Shown here piece by piece: positions 4,566 through 9,132 of a stretch of DNA of 9,132 nt. The number at the start of each line of letters is the position of its first letter. The stretch's first letter is position 1. A model generated the notes under the pieces. That model saw nothing but the letters and a program-made list of their open reading frames with translations, was not told the origin of the DNA and did no database searches. Made by a program: the position numbers and the translations under genes. Source of the stretch: Thermomicrobiales bacterium (lineage in GTDB: Bacteria; Chloroflexota; Chloroflexia; Thermomicrobiales; UBA6265); assembly GCA_025937615.1 (NCBI GenBank), contig JAICRA010000041.1:1-9132 (forward strand). Reading direction: 5' to 3'.

Positions 4566-7011
4566 GCATCGTCTCCATGTTGAGGCTCGCGTCCTCGCCC
4601 TGACGGGTTAGATTCGGGTTGTAGTAGGGGTCATGGTCGATGATGTGCCGCCAGCGCTCCCGAAGGAACGCGATTTCGTTCGGGTGTGTAATGACGACCT
4701 TGGTTACCGACTCGTGGTGGTGCAGTGCGGCGTGCGGCGTGTAGAGCACCTCATATCCAGCCTCGCGGGCGCGCAGGCAGAAATCAGTGTCGTTGAAAGC
4801 GACGGGCAAGTTGTCCTCATCCAACCCACCGATGACGTCGAATACCTTGCGATCGATGACAGCACAGGCGAACGTCACCGCGCTGACGTTGCGAACGACG
4901 TCAGGCAGGTCAAAGAAACCGGGGTCGTTTCCAGGCAGCCGCTTGAAGACGTGCACGGAACCGCCAAACGGACCGAGCACCACGCCGGCATGCTGGATCG
5001 AGTCGTCCGGGTACAGGAGCTTGGCGCCAACGATCCCGACGTCAGGTCGTTGGGCAAGCTCGACCATGGCACGTAACCAGCCAGGATCAATGACGGTAAT
5101 GTCGTCGTTCAGCATCAGGACAAATGGCGTGTTTACATGGGGAATCGCCGAGTTGACCAGGGCAGAATAGTTGAACGGCGTTAGTGGGTTGGCCACGCGA
5201 CGCAATCCAGGCACGCGGGGAGCTAATTCCTCGACGAACCGCTCAACCGCATCCGATTTGGAGTTGTCGACGAGAATAATCTCCAGGTTTGAGTAGTCAG
5301 TCCGCTCGGTGAGATCGGTTAGACACGGACGAAGCATGTCGAGTCTGCCACCTGTCGGAATGACCGCGGTCACCCCGGGCGGATCAGGCAAGGCATAGCG
5401 AGTTCGCCACGTGCCAGGGTGTAGACCCCGCTCCACCGCGCCGTCGACCTTTCGCCTCGCCAGGGCGTCTATGAGTGCCCGGCGCTCTTCCTCTCTCCAG
5501 TCCGAAGGGTGCCATGGCATTCCGGGTCCTGGAGCGGTCGCGATGGTGGTTGCCAATACGGCGGGCACATGGTGAAAGTGTCCAGAACGCTCGGTCATCC
5601 GCAACGTAAGGTCATAGACTTCGGCTCCTGGCAGACCAGACCGCAGGCCGCCCACATCGAGGAGCGTCTGTCGGTGAAACACCACGAAGGGTCCGAGGTA
5701 GTTCATCGACAATAGCAGATCAGGCGACCAGTCCGGTTTGAAGAACGGATTCCAACGCTCCATCTTCGCGGGATCGATGCGATCGTCGTCGCTGTAGATC
5801 AAGCAAGTATCCGGGTTTTCTGCGGCCGCGCGAGCAACTCTCGATAGTGCGTTTGGAGAGAGGATGATTCCGGAGGGAAGAATCGCGACCCAATCGGCCC
5901 CGCTCTCGGCGATGACCGCGTTCACTGCATCGACCACGGCGTCAGTGCCGGCTACACGGAAGGCGATCCGGCTGTCGTCGCGCGCCAGGTGTCGGGCGTA
6001 GTCTCGAGCCGCCTCGCTCGCATGACCGCTCTCTACGAGCGTCAATCGCCAATTGCGATGTGTCTGCGCTTGCATCGAGGCCGCCGTAGCTTCGAGAGCG
6101 TCTTGGTTGCCGCCATCCAGTGTGATGACAGCTTCGAGCGAGAACTCTTCCCCCAAGTGAGACCGTTTGGCGGAAGCTGAATTGTCGTGCGCCGCTCGCT
6201 GCTCCAGCCAGGTGCGGTAATGGCGATTGATGACCGGGAGTCCCGCATCGACGATTCGGTCGGCTTCAACCTCGATGCGGGTTGGTATTTCGAGCTGCCG
6301 GCCGTCGTTCGCGGTGACAACCACCAGCAGTTCATGGTTCCCTGGCGTTAGCCCGGTCAGGGGTACCGTACCGGAGAACCCGCAATGATCGGAGTTCGCG
6401 TACTGGCGGTGTCGCTTGGCGATATCGGGCCGGAGCACGCCGTGATCGATTCTCCCGCGAGCTTCTCCGTCGACGAAGGCATCGATTCGCTGGATGCCCG
6501 AGGGAGCGAGGGCCCAGCCAAAGACGATGATGGATTCGCTCGGGATGAAGATCGTGCCGCGGTTGGGTCGGTCGAGACGACCGATGACCCGACCCATCTC
6601 GAAGGCATGATTGTCAACCTCAAACGATGTCGAAAGCTCAGCCCGTGTCCCATTCGAAGCGGAAATACGGATGGTTACGTCGTGCATGCCGTCCGGCAGA
6701 TCACCGACGTTGATCCCCCCGAGAAATCCGCAGTTCGCGCCAGCGGGAAAACCGGGATAGAGTGCCGCCGCATCGGGGCGTGGCTCTCCATACGGCACCG
6801 TTCCCCGCAAGTCCCCATTGACCAGGACCTCAATGGTGGCATCGCCCGCATCGGTCAGTGTCCAGCCCGAAACGATCAGCACACCGTCGACGACGACTTC
6901 CGGGGTGCGGCCTGGCGAATCGATTACACCGACGATGCGGTGAGGTAGGGGTGGCGGGGTCGCGCTCGACTGTTCATCTGACGGACGCGGACTACCTGAA
7001 GTGGGGTTCAC
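4555..7011 (-). CDS. Tandem GT2 glycosyltransferase with two beta-sandwich modules
   Basis: An 818-residue multidomain protein of the O-antigen/exopolysaccharide tandem-GT2 type. After a proline/serine-rich start (1-24) come two beta-sandwich modules (about 36-133 and 145-249) and a linker. GT-A domain 1 lies at about 290-500 and GT-A domain 2 at 546-770. Domain 2 is intact: VTAVIPTGGR 547-556, VDNSKSD 581-587, the metal-binding LMLNDD 632-637, QHAGVVLG 673-680, and AFNDTDFCLR 738-747. Domain 1 keeps scaffold landmarks (IYSDDDRID 405-413, NPFFKPDWSPDLLLS 421-435), but the DHDD-type metal site reads PSGI (379-382) and the usual QDYD reads EVYD (464-467), so it is probably inactive. The GTG start at 7011 directly abuts the upstream TAG. 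No signal peptide or membrane segment is visible, so a cytoplasmic or membrane-peripheral location is likely. Confidence 0.9.
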   Translation of the reverse strand: MNPTSGSPRPSDEQSSATPPPLPHRIVGVIDSPGRTPEVVVDGVLIVSGWTLTDAGDATIEVLVNGDLRGTVPYGEPRPDAAALYPGFPAGANCGFLGGINVGDLPDGMHDVTIRISASNGTRAELSTSFEVDNHAFEMGRVIGRLDRPNRGTIFIPSESIIVFGWALAPSGIQRIDAFVDGEARGRIDHGVLRPDIAKRHRQYANSDHCGFSGTVPLTGLTPGNHELLVVVTANDGRQLEIPTRIEVEADRIVDAGLPVINRHYRTWLEQRAAHDNSASAKRSHLGEEFSLEAVITLDGGNQDALEATAASMQAQTHRNWRLTLVESGHASEAARDYARHLARDDSRIAFRVAGTDAVVDAVNAVIAESGADWVAILPSGIILSPNALSRVARAAAENPDTCLIYSDDDRIDPAKMERWNPFFKPDWSPDLLLSMNYLGPFVVFHRQTLLDVGGLRSGLPGAEVYDLTLRMTERSGHFHHVPAVLATTIATAPGPGMPWHPSDWREEERRALIDALARRKVDGAVERGLHPGTWRTRYALPDPPGVTAVIPTGGRLDMLRPCLTDLTERTDYSNLEIILVDNSKSDAVERFVEELAPRVPGLRRVANPLTPFNYSALVNSAIPHVNTPFVLMLNDDITVIDPGWLRAMVELAQRPDVGIVGAKLLYPDDSIQHAGVVLGPFGGSVHVFKRLPGNDPGFFDLPDVVRNVSAVTFACAVIDRKVFDVIGGLDEDNLPVAFNDTDFCLRAREAGYEVLYTPHAALHHHESVTKVVITHPNEIAFLRERWRHIIDHDPYYNPNLTRQGEDASLNMETMRAV
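4573..4576 (-). promoter_or_regulatory. Ribosome binding site of the 498-residue glycosyltransferase
   Basis: GGAG, 7 bases before the GTG at 4565 and inside the last codons of the upstream gene. It decides the GTG start over the ATG at 4547, which has no properly spaced site. Confidence 0.65.
6265..6579 (-). other. Beta-sandwich module, copy 2 (in 818-residue glycosyltransferase)
   Basis: Residues 145-249: FGWAL 164-168, FVDGEARGRIDHG 179-191, RPDIAKRH 194-201, CGFSG 210-214, LTPGNHELLVVVTANDG 221-237. The YP of the other copies is lost here (RHRQY). Confidence 0.65.
6613..6906 (-). other. Beta-sandwich module, copy 1 (in 818-residue glycosyltransferase)
   Basis: Residues 36-133: SGWTL 48-52, VLVNGDLRGTVPYG 62-75, RPDAAALYPGFP 78-89, CGF 94-96, LPDGMHDVTIRISASNG 105-121. 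This is the copy closest to the textbook Big_7-like pattern of VDG...G..YG..RPDV..YP...GF...L.DG.H. Confidence 0.65.
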
Positions 7012-8127
7012 CTAATCACTCTCGGTCAGTGCTTCATTCTGCGGAGAAGACCGATGTCCGGATCTCGGTGTCCCCGTTCCGGATTGCTTCAATCGAAACT
7101 CCGCGAGTTGACGCTCCGCTTCAATGGCACGAGCCTCTGCCTCCTGGACGCGGACATTGAGGACGATGTTGTTACGAAGAAGGATCATGACCTGACGGGA
7201 CCGGTCGTAGAGCAATCTGTCCGCAAGGCGACTGTTCCCGTCAACCGCCACCCCCGCCAACAAAGGGGACACGGATAGCTGAACGGGATAGCGGGCGGCG
7301 TACTGAGCCGATAGGAGACCATCCTCCCAGTAGTATCGATAATCATCTGGGAAGACTTTCTGACGCCAACGGGTCGCAAAGAGTTCCTGATTCGCGCGCT
7401 CGGCGTCCGACATGACGTTTCGCGTCGCGGACTCGAGATGATAGACGACGCTCTCCGCGCAATAGTGGATCTCATGACCAGCCTCACCCGCGCGCAGGCA
7501 GTAGTCAACGTCTTCCCAGCCGTTCTGAAAAGCCGTGTCGAGTCCCCCAAGGTCCTGCCACGGTCCACGGCGAAAGAGCGCGCATGCCGCAGTGACGATC
7601 TGGAAACGGCGGGAGACCGATGTCGCAGGATGCTCGGCAGGGAACCCGGCATAGATGTGGTGAGGGAGCGAATCGAGCCCGATGGCGACTCCGGCATGTT
7701 GAATAGTGTCATCCGGGAAGAGGAGCTTCGCTCCAACCACCGCCGCGGCTGGGTGCCGGAGGGCGTAGCTCACGAGTGCCGAGAGCCAACCCGAGGTCGG
7801 AATCGTGTCGTTATTCAGGAGGACAACGAACTCACCAGCCGCTGCCGCGACTCCGGCGTTGCAGGCTCCGGCAAAACCGTGCGCTGTCTTGTTGCGGACG
7901 ACGAGAATGCGATCGCCGTATGTTCCGAGCAGCGACGGGGTCCGGTCGGTCGAGCCGTCGTCGACGACGATCAGTTGCCGGCTGACCCCGTCATCCGACT
8001 CGGCGAGGAGCGAATCAAGGCACTGACGCGTAATCGTCGCCTTGTTGCGCACCGGGATGACAATCGAGGCAGTCGGGCGGCTCCGAGCATCCGTCGGTAT
8101 TGGCTGTGTCGCGTTAGCGGTGGTCAT
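7012..8127 (-). CDS. Family 2 glycosyltransferase with C-terminal coiled-coil helix
   Basis: A 371-residue glycosyltransferase transferring a sugar from a nucleotide donor to a glycan acceptor. The GT-A domain spans about 20-255: ASIVIPVRN 20-28, VVDDGSTD 54-61, GFAGACNAG 84-92, the metal-binding LLNNDT 103-108, KLLFPDDTIQHAGV 134-147, and the catalytic-base region WEDVDYCLR 204-212. About 115 residues follow. They include an alanine/glutamate-rich helix at about 310-347 that reads as a coiled coil, and a polar tail at 350-371. The ATG at 8127 starts 14 bases inside the end of rmlC. No strong ribosome site is visible, so coupled translation is likely. The stop abuts the GTG of the next glycosyltransferase. 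The specificity is unknown; a rhamnosyltransferase is possible from context only. Confidence 0.88.
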   Translation of the reverse strand: MTTANATQPIPTDARSRPTASIVIPVRNKATITRQCLDSLLAESDDGVSRQLIVVDDGSTDRTPSLLGTYGDRILVVRNKTAHGFAGACNAGVAAAAGEFVVLLNNDTIPTSGWLSALVSYALRHPAAAVVGAKLLFPDDTIQHAGVAIGLDSLPHHIYAGFPAEHPATSVSRRFQIVTAACALFRRGPWQDLGGLDTAFQNGWEDVDYCLRAGEAGHEIHYCAESVVYHLESATRNVMSDAERANQELFATRWRQKVFPDDYRYYWEDGLLSAQYAARYPVQLSVSPLLAGVAVDGNSRLADRLLYDRSRQVMILLRNNIVLNVRVQEAEARAIEAERQLAEFRLKQSGTGTPRSGHRSSPQNEALTESD

Positions 8128-8755
8128 CGTACAGGAAAACGTCCGACCGACTATCAGCCGCCCAATGCGCCACCGTCAGACCATTTCGGTCCTTGTCGGT
8201 CATCAACGCCGTATTCTGAGCGATTGTCTGGAACTGATCGGCCAGCTCAGGTCGACAAAGGGACCAGTCAATATCACTGGCCACGGGTGAGATACCGGCT
8301 TCATTGCCCGGGCTGTACTCGCCGGAACAGAAGTATTCGATCACGGTGTCGGCCGGAAAAGTGTTGCCATGGGCGAATCCTGGTGGAACCCAGATCCATT
8401 CAGCGTAATCCTCGTCGCCCTGGACCGGCATGTCGTGGGCAATGATCCTGCCGTACGTTGGTGATCCCTTGCGGACGTCAAGGACGACGTCGATCATGTG
8501 ACCGCGAATGGTCCGCACGAGTTTGCCCATGTACGGGTTCCATTGAAAATGCAAACCGCGAACCGTCCCCGCCCGGGAGAAACTCTCGTTGGCCTGAACG
8601 AAGCGGACGCCTTGCATGAAGGGCACCGCGTCGCCCGTTTCAAAGTCGCTGAATCGATACTGTTCGCTGAAATAGCCGCGGTGATCGGGGAATCGCGCGA
8701 AGCGAATGACTTTCACCTCAGGAATCGCCAGATCGAACACGTCCAGAATCTTCAC
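8114..8755 (-). CDS. rmlC: dTDP-4-dehydrorhamnose 3,5-epimerase
   Basis: A 213-residue cupin enzyme that converts dTDP-4-keto-6-deoxyglucose to dTDP-4-keto-L-rhamnose, the third step of dTDP-L-rhamnose synthesis in the cytoplasm. Family landmarks are FARFPDHRGYFSE (19-31), QANESFSRAGTVRGLHFQ (54-71, His69 being the expected catalytic base), GKLVRTIRGHMIDVVLDVRKGSPTYG in two adjoining strands (77-102), WVPPGFAHG (122-130), and EYFCSGEYSP (140-149), where Tyr141 is the likely proton donor. The start is the GTG at 8755, with GGGAG 6 bases upstream. The protein is about 30 residues longer than the usual ~180 because of a C-terminal tail (about 185-213) ending in FLYDDHR. It lies 37 bases after rmlD and overlaps the next gene by 14 bases. 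A related sugar epimerase is possible but less likely. Confidence 0.9.
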   Translation of the reverse strand: MKILDVFDLAIPEVKVIRFARFPDHRGYFSEQYRFSDFETGDAVPFMQGVRFVQANESFSRAGTVRGLHFQWNPYMGKLVRTIRGHMIDVVLDVRKGSPTYGRIIAHDMPVQGDEDYAEWIWVPPGFAHGNTFPADTVIEYFCSGEYSPGNEAGISPVASDIDWSLCRPELADQFQTIAQNTALMTDKDRNGLTVAHWAADSRSDVFLYDDHR

Positions 8756-8761
8756 ACGCTA

Positions 8762-8766
8762 CTCCC
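8762..8766 (-). promoter_or_regulatory. Ribosome binding site of rmlC
   Basis: GGGAG in the 37-base rmlD-rmlC gap, 6 bases before the GTG at 8755. It fixes the GTG as the start. Confidence 0.7.
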
Positions 8767-8792
8767 GGCCGCTGGCTATCGACTATTGGCTC

Positions 8793-9132
8793 TTACTGAT
8801 TCGTCGCGATGAGCCCCTTGGCGTGCAAATAGTGTGCAAGGGCATCTCGCCACGGTCGCAACGGACGGACGCCGGCCTCGGCCAACCGCTCACTCGCGAG
8901 CGCGGAGTACGAGGGGCGCTTGGCGCGTCGTTCACCAATCATGGTGGCTGTGGGTTCAAGGTTGACCGCGATGCCAGTGATATCGAAGGTGGCTTGGGCG
9001 AACTCGAACCAGGAGCACTCGCCCTCGTTCGTGAGGTGAAAGAGCCCACATGCGTTCCGGTCCATGAGTGCCCAGGTTGTCTCGGCGAGGTCGTGGGTGT
9101 AGGTCGGTGAGAGGGCCTGATCGGTGACGACC
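8793..9132 (-). CDS. rmlD: dTDP-4-dehydrorhamnose reductase, C-terminal part
   Basis: The last 112 residues of an RmlD-type NAD(P)H-dependent reductase, which makes dTDP-L-rhamnose from the RmlC product. The reading frame stays open to the right edge of the window, so the N-terminal Rossmann part and the catalytic YxxxK lie outside. Recognisable family landmarks are DQALSPTYTHDLA (about 4-16 of the visible part), the GLFHLTNEGECSWFEFA stretch that follows (about 29-45), and RPSYSALASERLAEAG (about 72-87), with a final RPWRDALAHYL. The usual family length is about 290 residues, so some 40% is visible. An ATG at 9065 is internal and is not the start. Neighbouring rmlC supports the call. Confidence 0.85.
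   Translation of the reverse strand, partial: VVTDQALSPTYTHDLAETTWALMDRNACGLFHLTNEGECSWFEFAQATFDITGIAVNLEPTATMIGERRAKRPSYSALASERLAEAGVRPLRPWRDALAHYLHAKGLIATNQ

Noticed and set aside
7438..8445. Long plus-strand ORF of 335 codons
   Set aside because: It is antisense to the clear glycosyltransferase and rmlC genes. The product is rich in Arg/Gly/Pro with no motif, as expected from a GC-rich shadow frame.
1..9132. tRNA, rRNA, CRISPR array, insertion sequence or attachment site
   Set aside because: No regular short repeats with spacers, transposase motifs, terminal inverted repeats or tRNA-like folds were seen. Almost all of the window is coding.

Overview
The window is one stretch of a bacterial cell-surface polysaccharide locus. 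All eight genes I can support lie on the minus strand, so the order of transcription runs from the right edge to the left edge. Base composition is GC-rich (roughly 60% by eye) and the plus strand holds only antisense shadow ORFs. The type of glycosyltransferases present, and their fusion to a 'GW...RPDVA..YP...GF' beta-sandwich module, remind me of Chloroflexota (Thermomicrobia-like) genomes. That attribution rests on memory of the families and is not proven by the sequence.

Right part (about 9132-8114): the C-terminal end of an RmlD-type dTDP-4-dehydrorhamnose reductase is followed 37 bases later by a complete RmlC-type 3,5-epimerase. Together they make the last two steps of dTDP-L-rhamnose synthesis. 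RmlA and RmlB would have to lie outside the window. Middle part (8127-3069): three family 2 glycosyltransferases follow, packed with overlapping or abutting ends. They are a 371-residue enzyme with a C-terminal helix, an 818-residue protein with two beta-sandwich modules and two tandem GT-A domains (the first lacking its expected catalytic residues), and a 498-residue protein with a shrunken Rossmann-like front half and an intact GT-A back half. Left part (3072-1): three PAPS-dependent sulfotransferases. The first overlaps the preceding glycosyltransferase by 4 bases. The second is separated by a 168-base non-coding gap, and the third runs off the left edge.

Read together, the genes predict a rhamnose-containing surface glycan that is elongated by several glycosyltransferases and decorated with sulfate by up to three sulfotransferases of clearly different types. 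The most notable structure is modular. The same beta-sandwich module occurs four times in three neighbouring genes, twice in tandem at the front of a glycosyltransferase and once at the front of each of two sulfotransferases whose catalytic domains are not close relatives. This suggests a shared, swappable glycan-binding or scaffolding domain that brings enzymes of one pathway to the same substrate. Five of the eight genes start with GTG, several through stop/start overlaps, so much of the cluster looks translationally coupled.
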